Shown here: positions 14,427 to 22,094 of the stretch, piece by piece
Layout: every line of letters starts with the position of its first letter
Position numbering within the stretch: the stretch's first letter is position 1
Assembly: GCA_020636005.1 (NCBI GenBank)
Contig: JACJYR010000010.1
Span: forward strand, 1-36,489
DNA length: 36,489 nucleotides
Direction of reading: 5' to 3'
Source: Lewinellaceae bacterium
Lineage (GTDB): Bacteria; Bacteroidota; Bacteroidia; Chitinophagales; Saprospiraceae
Program-made: the position numbers and the translations under genes
The notes under the pieces: generated by a model
Seen by the model: the letters and a program-made list of their open reading frames with translations, nothing else
Databases searched by the model: none
Told to the model about the DNA's origin: nothing

Positions 14427-16514
14427 TTACCCCTTCATAACTTCCAAGTCATGCTTCCAACTTTCTGGCTCAAATGAAAACTTTGTCTTTGTTGTTGACC
14501 TTTCGGCTTTAAATTGCTTGAAAGTGCTATAAAGGAAGTCAATGAAATAATCTCTTATGCGGTGTGTAGTATATAGGTCTTTGTGAATACAATAGAAAAG
14601 GTATCTGATGTGTCCAGTAGGTATTGCTATTTGGTCTAACTGTTCAATGTTTTCTGGTAGTCGTTCTTGTTCAATCATTAAATCAACGTAGCCAACAAGT
14701 TTATCAAAATCAACCTGCCTCATAATTTTTTTCTTCTGTGGGTTATATCCGTTTAAAAGGGTAAGGTGCGTGTGTGCTTTTGCTTTTAGATTCTGCAAAA
14801 TTTCATTTGATTTGTCGTTTGTTAGTTCTGGATTTTTTTCTTCGTTGCCTTTCGACGGTTTTCGATTCGTTTCCAAAGTTGCTGCCTGTAAATCGTTTTT
14901 CAGATACCAATTCAAAAAGTCAATTTCAACGGAAGTCGTAAAAATCCAATACCTCGCCTCAGATTCATAAGGGTTTGGATTTTCTCTGTACCCCCATTCT
15001 TGCCCAGTTGGTAGTACGTTTATTACACGTTCTTTGACTGCGAACTTTTCTCCCTCTTTGTATTTTTTGATGAAATCTCGCCTTTTGGTTTCCAGTAGCT
15101 CAATCTGTTTTTCGATTTCTTTATTGCCATTGGATGGGTCGTATTCTTTGAAAAGCAGGCACTTGTCTAAGTTAGAAATGATTTCCTTCAAAAGGCTTTC
15201 CAGTATTTTTCCCTCATCCTCAATGAGGGATTCAAAGTTTATTTTTCGGTATTCCGGTTCTACATTTTTCTCTATATGCGCCCTCATAAAATCGAAATAA
15301 TCAGGCTTGTATTTGTCAAATAGGTTTTTGATTTTTTCCAATAGTGCGGCATTGCCAAAGTTATTATCTGGCTGTTTCTCCTTCTTTTTTAAGACTTCTA
15401 TTTCAGCTTCTAAATCAAGTTTTTCCAAGAAAATACGGTATTTTATATAAGGTTCGTAAACGAGTTTACGCCTTGAATTAAGCTCTATTTTCAGGCGTTT
15501 TTTAGATAAGTCATCAGGCAATACTCTAACTACTTTGCTGTATTCATCTTCAAACAATAGCTTTTGATCTTCTTTGGAATTAGTCAGATTATCCTTTTTG
15601 GCCATCTTATCGTATTCTGTCCAAAGATTCAAAAGGGCTTGAAGTTCTAATTCTAAAAACTTTTCAGGCTTGTGGCTGGAAATTTTCACTCTGTTGTAAA
15701 AATCCGATTTCAACTCCTCGAAAGTCCTTATAGGAATGTTCAATAATTGGCTGTAATACTCTCTTTTTTCTTGAAAAAGTATCTGGGTTTCTCTCCTTAA
15801 TACCGCTTCATTGTAAGCGATAATCTCACTTTCAGAATTAGGCTCAAGAAAAAGATAGTCATCTATTTCTTGCGACCAATGGCGAGCCGAAAAACTAAGG
15901 TTATGTTTTTCAAAAAATTTGAGTTTTTCCTCAAACGTCGGAAGGCTTAGAAATTCTTGAACAAATTCTTTGGAAAACAGACTCTCTTTGGTTTGATGTT
16001 CGCTGTCTTGTTGTCCTTCCGTTGTTTTTCCGTTGTTTTTCCCCAAAAAATCTTTCAAGAAAAACCAAAATTGGATGCTGGCTATTAGGTGGGTGAAAAC
16101 TTCTTGGCTCGCATTTGCTAAAAGCACACATTCGGAAAAATCCGTGTACCTTTTTTTGAAAGTAAGATGCTCTTTCAAATCTTTGATTCGGTAATCTCGA
16201 ATAGATTCGCCTTCTAAAATGTTTGGCGGTAGGATGTATTTTCCACTTCCAAAACGAGCCTGAATGTCATTCATTTCTCGTTCAGCAATTTTGGGGCGCT
16301 TTTGGGGTATTCTATCAAAAGCATCTTCAAAATACGCAATCCAGTAACCCACCCTTTTCTTTATGTAGGTAGTTTCATATTTGTCGGGAACGGTGAGGCT
16401 ACCCTTTTCGTCTATTTCATGTTCATCGAACGGGTGCGGGATAAAGAATTTTGCCTCGATAGCCTTTTCGTATAAATCAAGAATTTCTTGAAAATCGGTT
16501 TCACTCAATTTCAT
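14427..16514 (-). CDS. Large hypothetical protein of a mobile element, 695 aa
   Basis: I do not recognise a named family. The protein is very rich in Lys, Glu and Phe with long helical stretches (for example AEIEVLKKKEKQPDNNFGNA near residue 375), low GC, and no signal peptide or membrane helix. The C-terminal 90 residues (KKKIMRQVDFDKLVGYVDLM, then IPTGHIRYLFYCIHKDLYTT and RIRDYFIDFLYSTFKQF) look like a conserved globular module. I have seen similar modules at the C-terminus of other Bacteroidota proteins in accessory regions, from memory and not verified. It follows the excisionase-like gene's promoter region, with about 80 bp between. Its leader shares a motif with the pentapeptide gene upstream, suggesting common control. 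Confidence 0.7.
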   Translation of the reverse strand: MKLSETDFQEILDLYEKAIEAKFFIPHPFDEHEIDEKGSLTVPDKYETTYIKKRVGYWIAYFEDAFDRIPQKRPKIAEREMNDIQARFGSGKYILPPNILEGESIRDYRIKDLKEHLTFKKRYTDFSECVLLANASQEVFTHLIASIQFWFFLKDFLGKNNGKTTEGQQDSEHQTKESLFSKEFVQEFLSLPTFEEKLKFFEKHNLSFSARHWSQEIDDYLFLEPNSESEIIAYNEAVLRRETQILFQEKREYYSQLLNIPIRTFEELKSDFYNRVKISSHKPEKFLELELQALLNLWTEYDKMAKKDNLTNSKEDQKLLFEDEYSKVVRVLPDDLSKKRLKIELNSRRKLVYEPYIKYRIFLEKLDLEAEIEVLKKKEKQPDNNFGNAALLEKIKNLFDKYKPDYFDFMRAHIEKNVEPEYRKINFESLIEDEGKILESLLKEIISNLDKCLLFKEYDPSNGNKEIEKQIELLETKRRDFIKKYKEGEKFAVKERVINVLPTGQEWGYRENPNPYESEARYWIFTTSVEIDFLNWYLKNDLQAATLETNRKPSKGNEEKNPELTNDKSNEILQNLKAKAHTHLTLLNGYNPQKKKIMRQVDFDKLVGYVDLMIEQERLPENIEQLDQIAIPTGHIRYLFYCIHKDLYTTHRIRDYFIDFLYSTFKQFKAERSTTKTKFSFEPESWKHDLEVMKG

Positions 16515-16572
16515 CGCTCAAAGATTTAGGCTATTCATTTTATTGATTATGTCCATTTTTTGTTGGACATTT

Positions 16573-17688
16573 TTACCTCCTAGGCTTCAATTCCTCAACT
16601 TTCCTTTCAGCCGGGTCTATCACTTTTTCATTGAGCAACTTTAGCAAATCTTCTTTTGAGGAATAGGTGTAAAGCGGTAAAACCCAAGGGTAACGCTCAA
16701 AGTGTTCAAACATGGCATACTCCCTTTGAGATTCTAAAATGATAGGCACAACAGCAAGTGAAGGCAGATGTGGTACTATGTGGCTAAGTTCTTGGGGTAT
16801 GCTTTTGGCGTCTGTAATGTCCGCAATGACAAACCTTGAAATATTGGCAAGGGTCATAATTGTTTCTGTTATGTCCTTGCTTGCTGGCTTGTCAAAGTCA
16901 AATAGGATGGGTAGATATTTTCGCTTTCTAAGCTCATTCTTGATTGCATTCAAAACAGCTTTTCGTTCCTTTGAGAACCTTCCAAGGATAAGCACGGATT
17001 TCGAGGTTAATGTGTCTATCACATTTCTGATTTCCTTGTTTTTTAATATTAGGTAGATGAATTGAGCTATTTTGATGTTGTCAACGGTAATTTCTGGTTG
17101 TGAATCAGGCGTTATTATTAGGTCTTTTTGTTCGGCTACTTCCCCAACGCAATCCCAAACGTTTATACCATAAATTTTGCAATTATTCATAATTGCCTTT
17201 TTAATACGGGTTTCAAGAAAGTTGGCCTCTGTGAGGTCAGCCCCGGTAAGGTTAGTTTTGGAAAGGTCGGCTTCGGAAAGGTTCGCTCTGAAAAGGGTAG
17301 CCCCAGTAAGATTTGCTTTAGTAAGATTAGCCCCGGAAAGGTTTGCTTCGTATAAATTCGCTTTGGTAAGGTCAGCCCCTGAAAGGTTTGCTCGTGATAG
17401 GTCAGCCCGGAACAAATTCGCTGCCGAAAGATTTGCCCCCGTAAGGTCGGCTTCGGAAAGGTCGGTTTCGGAAAGATTCGCTTCAGAAAGATTTGTCTTT
17501 TCAAAGTCAACCAGACTAAGGCAAAACTTAGCAAGTCGAATCTTATTAAGGTTAGCTTTGGAAAGGTCAGCTACTAATAGTTTATCTAAGGGAGAAATGC
17601 CCCGACAAATTAATTCTTCCTTTTTTCTCCAATTATTCCATTCTTCGACCCCTTTATAAAGGATTTCAAGATGTCCTTGCTCGGCCAT
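16573..17688 (-). CDS. Pentapeptide-repeat protein with C-terminal Rossmann/TIR-like domain
   Basis: Residues about 38-165 are pentapeptide repeats (units such as ANLSE, ADLTG, ANLSG, ADLSK), about 25 units that should fold as a right-handed quadrilateral beta-helix. A linker (VDNIKIAQFIYLILKNKEIR) leads to an alpha/beta domain from about 230: SVLILGRFSKERKAVLNAIK, LPILFDFDKPASKDITETI, RFVIADITDAKSIPQELSHI and VVPIILESQREY. The strand-helix alternation and the acidic block after strand 2 suggest a TIR-like or nucleotide-binding Rossmann fold. The same architecture is common in cyanobacteria, but the activity is not established. No membrane helix is seen. AT-rich codon use matches the neighbouring unknown gene. 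It could be a sensor-effector for defence or signalling (inference). Confidence 0.8.
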   Translation of the reverse strand: MAEQGHLEILYKGVEEWNNWRKKEELICRGISPLDKLLVADLSKANLNKIRLAKFCLSLVDFEKTNLSEANLSETDLSEADLTGANLSAANLFRADLSRANLSGADLTKANLYEANLSGANLTKANLTGATLFRANLSEADLSKTNLTGADLTEANFLETRIKKAIMNNCKIYGINVWDCVGEVAEQKDLIITPDSQPEITVDNIKIAQFIYLILKNKEIRNVIDTLTSKSVLILGRFSKERKAVLNAIKNELRKRKYLPILFDFDKPASKDITETIMTLANISRFVIADITDAKSIPQELSHIVPHLPSLAVVPIILESQREYAMFEHFERYPWVLPLYTYSSKEDLLKLLNEKVIDPAERKVEELKPRR

Positions 17689-18177
17689 GAGGTAAGTTTT
17701 TAAAGGTTTAAACTATTCATTTTGTTGATTGCATCAGTTTTCCGCTGGACAATCACTTTAGCGTAAATCTATGTTGTTTTCAGTTTCATGCCCATCACTT
17801 CCCGATGCAGAATCTAACTATTTTTTCAAACTATTCATTTTCAACGAGTTGCAATTGTCTCAAATTTTCGGGCAACAAAATGGCAACAAGGAATGCTGCT
17901 TTTCCGCTAAACATCAGCAAAGCATCGGAAAGAAAAATTGATTGTTGAACCTGCGAATTTATAGGGTAAGAAACGCTTCACCGCCTCAACGAGAATATTT
18001 TCCCACTATTTGGGTGGTAAATGTAATGTGGTTCTTTTTAAAATTAACTGACTTCCACTGCCTTACAAGTATTGACCTTGCCCATTATGTAGCCACCTGT
18101 GCCATTATGGGTTTGCCTGTCAGGCAAGCCTGCCCGTAGCTTTGCAGTAATTTTTTCATCATCAAAAATTTAAAGCT
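17689..18177. other. Intergenic, divergent region with repeated leader motif
   Basis: About 490 bp without a convincing gene. The word CTATTCATTTT occurs at about 17713 and again near 17832 (ACTATTCATTTTCAACG). It also occurs at about 16532, upstream of the 695-aa gene, where the surrounding TTTA..CTATTCATTTT.TTGATT matches best. A small palindrome TTGCCTGTCAGGCAA lies near 18112. AATTTAAAGCT precedes ATG 18178 as the probable ribosome-binding region. Confidence 0.5.
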
Positions 18178-18978
18178 ATGGCAAGGCAAAAAGGTCTAAT
18201 CAAGTATGTCGGCACCATCGGTGATGTCCGGCATTTCAAAATCAAGGGTGAGAAGGGCTACTTCGCCGGCCTGGTCGGCGGACCGACAGCGGAGCAGGTG
18301 CTCACCGCTGATGAGTTCAAGCGGACCCGTGAAAACATGGCGGAGTTTGCTGGCTGTGCCAGCGTTGGCAAGGCTATCCGCACAGCGTTCAGCCCGTTGA
18401 AGCACATGTTCAGTCGGCGGCTTACCGGGACCCTCATGGGGGTTATCAAGAAAATCAACCTGGAGGATGGCTCTGAGGCACGTGGCCAGCGGGCAATCCT
18501 CATCACCCAGGTGCCGCAGTACCTGGAAGGCTTGGATTTCGACCCCAGGCTGTCGCTTACTTCCGTTCTCCGGATTCCGTTCACTTTGACACCACTGGCG
18601 GCAAGGATAGGTTCGACGCTCGCCGTTCCGGTTTTCCAGCCACAAAACTTCCTGAATGTGCCAAATGGTGCGACCCATTTCAGGTTAGTCAATGCGGTAT
18701 CGGCGATTTCCGACTATGTGTTCAATGCAGAGTCCAGTGTTTATGAGCCTAAAGTGACTGACCAGAACGGTGTTTCGGGAATGGCCTACACGGATTACTT
18801 GGATGTGAAGGTGGCGACTGAAGCCATCAGCCTTGAGGCAAAGCTCCTTAACGACCTGGAACCAGCGGCTGACGTGGCCGTGCTGAACGCCGTCGGTATC
18901 GAGTTTTTCCAGAAGGTCGGTGACAACTACTACCTGTTCGCCTCCGGCAATGCGATGCAGTTGGTGGACGTGTTCTGA
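18178..18978 (+). CDS. Hypothetical protein of a Bacteroidota-specific family, 266 aa
   Basis: The product begins MARQKGLIKYVGTIGDVRHF and has a glycine-rich start, then a charged helix FKRTRENMAEFAGCASVGKA (about 48-67), a basic block FSRRLTGTLMGVIKKIN and a strand-rich C-terminal half. From memory, similar proteins occur, often in several copies, in Saprospiraceae-type genomes, but no function is known to me. There is no signal peptide or membrane helix. GC content is clearly higher than in the AT-rich genes to its left. An intrinsic terminator follows at 19022-19053 and then a small membrane-protein gene with a similar leader (AAGCT/AAGCTT before ATG). This suggests a two-gene unit. A structural role in a virus-like or secreted particle is one possibility, without direct evidence. 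Confidence 0.65.
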   Translation: MARQKGLIKYVGTIGDVRHFKIKGEKGYFAGLVGGPTAEQVLTADEFKRTRENMAEFAGCASVGKAIRTAFSPLKHMFSRRLTGTLMGVIKKINLEDGSEARGQRAILITQVPQYLEGLDFDPRLSLTSVLRIPFTLTPLAARIGSTLAVPVFQPQNFLNVPNGATHFRLVNAVSAISDYVFNAESSVYEPKVTDQNGVSGMAYTDYLDVKVATEAISLEAKLLNDLEPAADVAVLNAVGIEFFQKVGDNYYLFASGNAMQLVDVF

Positions 18979-19021
18979 TTTTACTGCCCGAAAGGGTACG
19001 GTTTGTACAATGGTTAAATCC

Positions 19022-19053
19022 GGGCATGGGGTGATAAAGTCCATGCCCTTTTT
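19022..19053 (+). terminator. Intrinsic terminator after the 266-aa gene
   Basis: A perfect 8-bp stem GGGCATGG / CCATGCCC (19022-19029 and 19041-19048) with an 11-nt loop is followed by TTTTT. It lies between the two genes of the unit, so the second gene is either partly read through or has its own promoter. Confidence 0.75.
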
Positions 19054-19079
19054 CATCCAATTTCAAAAATCATAAGCTT

Positions 19080-19304
19080 ATGGAAACTCAAAAAATGTCC
19101 GTCATGGAGCGGCTGAGCGCTCCCACACCAAACTTTTTCAAAACCATCCGGAACCTGGGGATTGTGCTGGGTGCCATTGGAGGCACGTTGATTACAGTTC
19201 CCGTCGCCCTGCCTGCTTGGTTATTGGCTGCTGCTAAAGTACTGGTCGTTGCTGGTTCAGTCGCAGCCGGGGTCAGCCAAACGGCGGTGAAGGGCGACAA
19301 ATGA
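19080..19304 (+). CDS. Small two-helix membrane protein (holin-like), 74 aa
   Basis: The protein has a short polar start (METQKMSVMERLSAPTPNFF) and then two hydrophobic segments separated by a Pro-containing turn: NLGIVLGAIGGTLITVPVAL (about 25-44) and AWLLAAAKVLVVAGSVAAGV (about 46-65). A Lys/Asp tail follows. The Gly/Ala-rich helices favour packing or oligomerisation, as in holins or small phage membrane proteins. I recall similar proteins next to relatives of the preceding gene in other Bacteroidota (memory, not checked). The start ATG 19080 has the AT-rich leader AAAAATCATAAGCTT. An intrinsic terminator follows at 19369-19396. Confidence 0.65.
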   Translation: METQKMSVMERLSAPTPNFFKTIRNLGIVLGAIGGTLITVPVALPAWLLAAAKVLVVAGSVAAGVSQTAVKGDK

Positions 19305-19368
19305 AAGTAGCGTTTTTGGATATGTTCATGGGATTATGCCGAAGGCACTCCTTCGGAGTAATTTTTGA

Positions 19369-19396
19369 AGCCCGGGCGATGAGCCTGGGCTTTTTT
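19369..19396 (+). terminator. Intrinsic terminator after the small membrane protein gene
   Basis: Stem AGCCCGGGC / GCCTGGGCT (9 bp with one wobble, loop GATGA) at 19369-19391 runs into a T6 tract. It closes the two-gene unit. Confidence 0.75.
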
Positions 19397-19471
19397 GTTG
19401 CACAGCCTTCAAGGTGCAATCATGTATGGCTTAGGTTGCGGTCAAATAGGACTTATCCATTCTTCTGGTTA

Positions 19472-19520
19472 TTTCTCAATTCTGCGGCTATCGAATAATA
19501 TCAGCCGTAGAATTGAGAAA
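19472..19520. repeat. 18-bp inverted repeat upstream of the AbiE operon
   Basis: Arms TTTCTCAATTCTGCGGCT (19472-19489) and its complement (19503-19520) match at 17 of 18 positions around a 13-nt AT-rich loop. No T-run follows. It lies about 45 bp upstream of the promoter palindrome of the AbiE operon and may be a second operator, although its sequence differs from the downstream palindrome. Confidence 0.6.
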
Positions 19521-19565
19521 TTGGGGACTATTTCACCTCTCTTTCAAATAAAATCATGCTCATGG

Positions 19566-19615
19566 TTTTGCAAAAACTACTGCTTTTATCTACTTTAGCA
19601 GTAGTTTTTGCAAAA
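19566..19615 (+). promoter_or_regulatory. AbiE promoter inside a perfect 19-bp palindrome
   Basis: Arms 19566-19584 and 19597-19615 are perfect inverted copies of TTTTGCAAAAACTACTGCT with a 12-nt loop. TTG at 19568-19570 and TACTTTAG at 19591-19598 form a Bacteroidota-type promoter with exactly 20 bp between, so the -33 element lies in the left arm and the -7 element at the loop/right arm. The right arm ends on the A of the antitoxin ATG. Known AbiEi antitoxins repress their own operon by binding inverted repeats in the promoter, which fits this layout. Confidence 0.8.
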
Positions 19616-20208
19616 TGGAAAAAGAAAAAGCACTACTCGAAATTTTCAAACGGAACAGGGGATATGCCCAAACAAAGGATATTCTGGATGCAGGCTTGCA
19701 CCACCAATACCTTGATATACTTGTCAAGGAAGGTGAGGTGGTAAAAATCAAAAGAGGGCTTTACAGGCTCGCTACTGTTAGATTTGATGATGAGATAGAA
19801 GAGGTCAGCCGCATGATACCAGATGGGATTGTTTGTCTTTTTTCTGCATGGAACTATTATGAACTCTCCGATTTTGTCCCGCCCGAATATCACATTGCCA
19901 TTGAGAAATCCCGGAAGGTCGTTTTGCCGGATTACCCACCTATCAGGGTTTACTACTGGAGTGAAAAATATTGGAGCATCGGCATTACTGAAGTCAAAAT
20001 AGGCCAAACGGCCATTAAAATTTATGGGAAGGAAAAATCGGTATGCGATGCCATCAGGTTCAGGAACAAAATCGGAAAGGACGTGGAGAAGGAAGTACTT
20101 CAAAATTACCTCAAAGAGAAAGACCGGAGCATCGAGAAACTGCTGCATTTCGCCCGGCTGCTGCGGGTAGAGGAGCAGATGAAAACCTATTTGAGCATTT
20201 TACTATGA
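19615..20208 (+). CDS. abiEi: AbiEi family antitoxin / transcriptional repressor
   Basis: The 197-residue protein has an N-terminal winged helix typical of AbiEi (RNRGYAQTKDILDAGLHHQY then LVKEGEVVKIKRGLYRLA, residues about 13-52). The C-terminal antitoxin domain follows: GIVCLFSAWNYYELSDFVPP (about 72-91), HIAIEKSRKVV, IRVYYWS and IYGKEKSVCDAIRFRNKIG (about 137-155). AbiEi both neutralises AbiEii (a type IV arrangement without direct binding in the studied cases) and represses the operon through the winged helix. The start ATG is fixed by the palindromic promoter ending at that codon. The stop overlaps the toxin start in ATGA (20205-20208), giving coupled translation. Confidence 0.9.
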   Translation: MEKEKALLEIFKRNRGYAQTKDILDAGLHHQYLDILVKEGEVVKIKRGLYRLATVRFDDEIEEVSRMIPDGIVCLFSAWNYYELSDFVPPEYHIAIEKSRKVVLPDYPPIRVYYWSEKYWSIGITEVKIGQTAIKIYGKEKSVCDAIRFRNKIGKDVEKEVLQNYLKEKDRSIEKLLHFARLLRVEEQMKTYLSILL

Positions 20209-21065
20209 GCGAAAAGAAAAACATCGTAGCCTCGGTGAAAGGGCGTTTGCTGCACATCGCCCGGGCGGGAGGGAAAAACCACCAACTCCTCCTCCTCCGT
20301 TATTTTCAGGAAAGGTTTCTGTACCGGCTTTCCAGGTCGAGGTTCAATCATCATTTCTGCCTGAAAGGGGCGGCATTCCTGTATGCCCTCGAAGGAGAAC
20401 AGAGCCGGGTCACAAAAGACATTGACTTTCTGGGAATGGGCATTCAGTCAACCCACCAATCGTTGAAAATGGCGATAATAAACATCTGTCAAAGGCCCTA
20501 TGAAGAGGACGGTGTCACATTTGATTTGGAATCTTTGACCATCGAAGACATCGTCAAAGATGGCAACTACCAAGGGCTTCGGATTGGGGTCACCGGCCAT
20601 TTGGACCGGACAAAACAAAGGCTGCAAATTGACATAGGGTTTGGAGACATCGTGGTGCCGGAACCCATGAAAATGACCTATCCCGTTATCCTTGAAATGG
20701 ATGCACCAGTATTGTATGCCTATTCCATCGAGTCCACGATTGCGGAAAAATTTGAAGCGATGATTGACCTGGCAGAAATCAATACCCGCATGAAAGACTT
20801 CTACGATATTTATCACTTGCTGGAAAATCACCCCATCAACAATGAAGTATTGGAACAGGCCATCCAGCAAACTTTTGAACGCAGGGGGACGCCAGCTCCT
20901 CAAACCCATAGTCTGTTTCAACCTGCCTTCTATCTGGATGATGCAAGGAATACGCTCTGGAAGGCATGGAAGCGGAAAGCCCAGCTGGATATGGATTTGG
21001 AATTTTCGCAGGTGATGAGGGTGATTGTTGAGCGTTTGAAGCCTATCTATCTCAGGTTGTCCTGA
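20205..21065 (+). CDS. abiEii: AbiEii/AbiGii family nucleotidyltransferase toxin
   Basis: AbiEii toxins are DNA-polymerase-beta-like nucleotidyltransferases that stop growth, best known for abortive phage infection; related MenT toxins modify tRNA ends. The 286-residue product has all motifs: LKGAAFLY (53-60) followed by TKDIDFLG (70-77) with Asp72 and Asp74 as the metal-binding pair. It also has QIDIGFGD (141-148) with a further Asp, STIAEKFEAM (177-186) with the conserved Lys, and RMKDFYDIYHL (195-205). The ATG at 20205 overlaps the antitoxin stop and gives MSEKKNIVASVKGRLLHIAR, the usual family start. A longer frame from 20043 would only add antisense-like sequence inside abiEi. No further gene follows in the operon. 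Confidence 0.9.
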   Translation: MSEKKNIVASVKGRLLHIARAGGKNHQLLLLRYFQERFLYRLSRSRFNHHFCLKGAAFLYALEGEQSRVTKDIDFLGMGIQSTHQSLKMAIINICQRPYEEDGVTFDLESLTIEDIVKDGNYQGLRIGVTGHLDRTKQRLQIDIGFGDIVVPEPMKMTYPVILEMDAPVLYAYSIESTIAEKFEAMIDLAEINTRMKDFYDIYHLLENHPINNEVLEQAIQQTFERRGTPAPQTHSLFQPAFYLDDARNTLWKAWKRKAQLDMDLEFSQVMRVIVERLKPIYLRLS

Positions 21066-22094
21066 AGTAAATCAACAAAGTACATCTTTTTATAATTGCG
21101 TTCGGCAGGGGCAACTACGCCGTGAAAAACAGCCTGTTTTGTCGTGGGTTTGGCAGAAAGCAGGCGTAGCCACCGCCATTTACGCAGTCATGCGGAGTGA
21201 AATGACTGCGGCTACTCCTGCTGCAGGGCGCCGGATGCTGGCTGAGGCTTTCCAGTGAAACGGGAAGTGGCAGCTTGCATCCTGCGCTTTGGCTGTGGGC
21301 TTTGGGGCTGTTTTTCACACCGCTGAAATGGGTGGGTGGGGGTGGAGGAGGCCATCTTCAAACGGGCGGGATAACCAGGTCGTGGGAAACGGTTGTGTAG
21401 GCGGAAGCATAGCAGAAAAGCAGGGGCAGCACCAAAGTGAAACGGAACGAAGGAGCAGTGAAACGGTGGCGCTGCGCCTGCTGCGGGAGTGCTGGCGTTG
21501 CCGTGTGGTTCAGGTTTGCAGCGTTGGCAAAGAAGGCTGCGGCGGCACTTTGGCAAGTGTGGTTGGTGACCGTTTTCCACTCCGCTGCACTGGGCGGGAT
21601 TTTTTGCGGGTTGAGCGGGATGGCAAAAAGCAGTGGCAGTGTCGCCGGAGGTACGGAGGTGACGCTGCTACTGCTGCGGGGGCCAGCACCGCTGCCGGGA
21701 GCGATGGTTGGCGGGTTTGCCCCAAAAGGCTGCGGTGCTGGCTTGGCTTCGGCGTTGGCAAGTTTTCGGGTGGGACAGACTGGTTCGTGGCAATCGGATT
21801 GGGTTGGTGGCGGATGGCTGGAAAGCAGGGACAGCAGCGAAGTGAAACGGAACCTTGTGCAGTGAAACGGCACTGCTGTGCCTGCTGCGGGGGCGCTGCG
21901 GCTGCCAGTTCTGCAAGACTTGCAGGGAAACGAACGGGCTTGCAGAACTGGCTGCGGCAGTGCCTTGGGATTGTGCGTTTGGTGTCTTCCGATTGCCACA
22001 CCGCTGCACTGGGTGGGAGACAGGTTCTCTTCGTTTATGACAAGCTAAGGGGTGAAGGCAGCCGGGAAGCTGGCTGCCTTCACTGTGTTATGGC
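21066..22094. other. GC-rich, hairpin-rich non-coding region with degenerate repeats
   Basis: There is no convincing gene. All frames are open for long stretches on both strands because of the base composition, and their products are Trp/Gly/Arg- or Pro/Ser-rich. Visible structure includes CTACGCC/GGCGTAG pairing (21115-21121 with about 21163-21169) and a 9-bp perfect hairpin CGCAGTCAT/ATGACTGCG (21183-21210) enclosed by GTAGCC/GGCTAC. There is also a 14-bp perfect hairpin GCCAGTTCTGCAAG (21904-21917 with 21939-21952). Three degenerate units share AAGTGAAACGGAAC (near 21435 and 21839), CAGTGAAACGG and CCGCTGCACTGGG(T/C)GGGA (near 21305, 21584 and 22002). It could be a structured RNA, a transfer or replication origin, or a decayed repeat array. 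Confidence 0.55.

Noticed and set aside
17942..18139. 65-codon frame before the 266-aa gene
   Set aside because: No family features, no leader, and it overlaps the probable promoter region.
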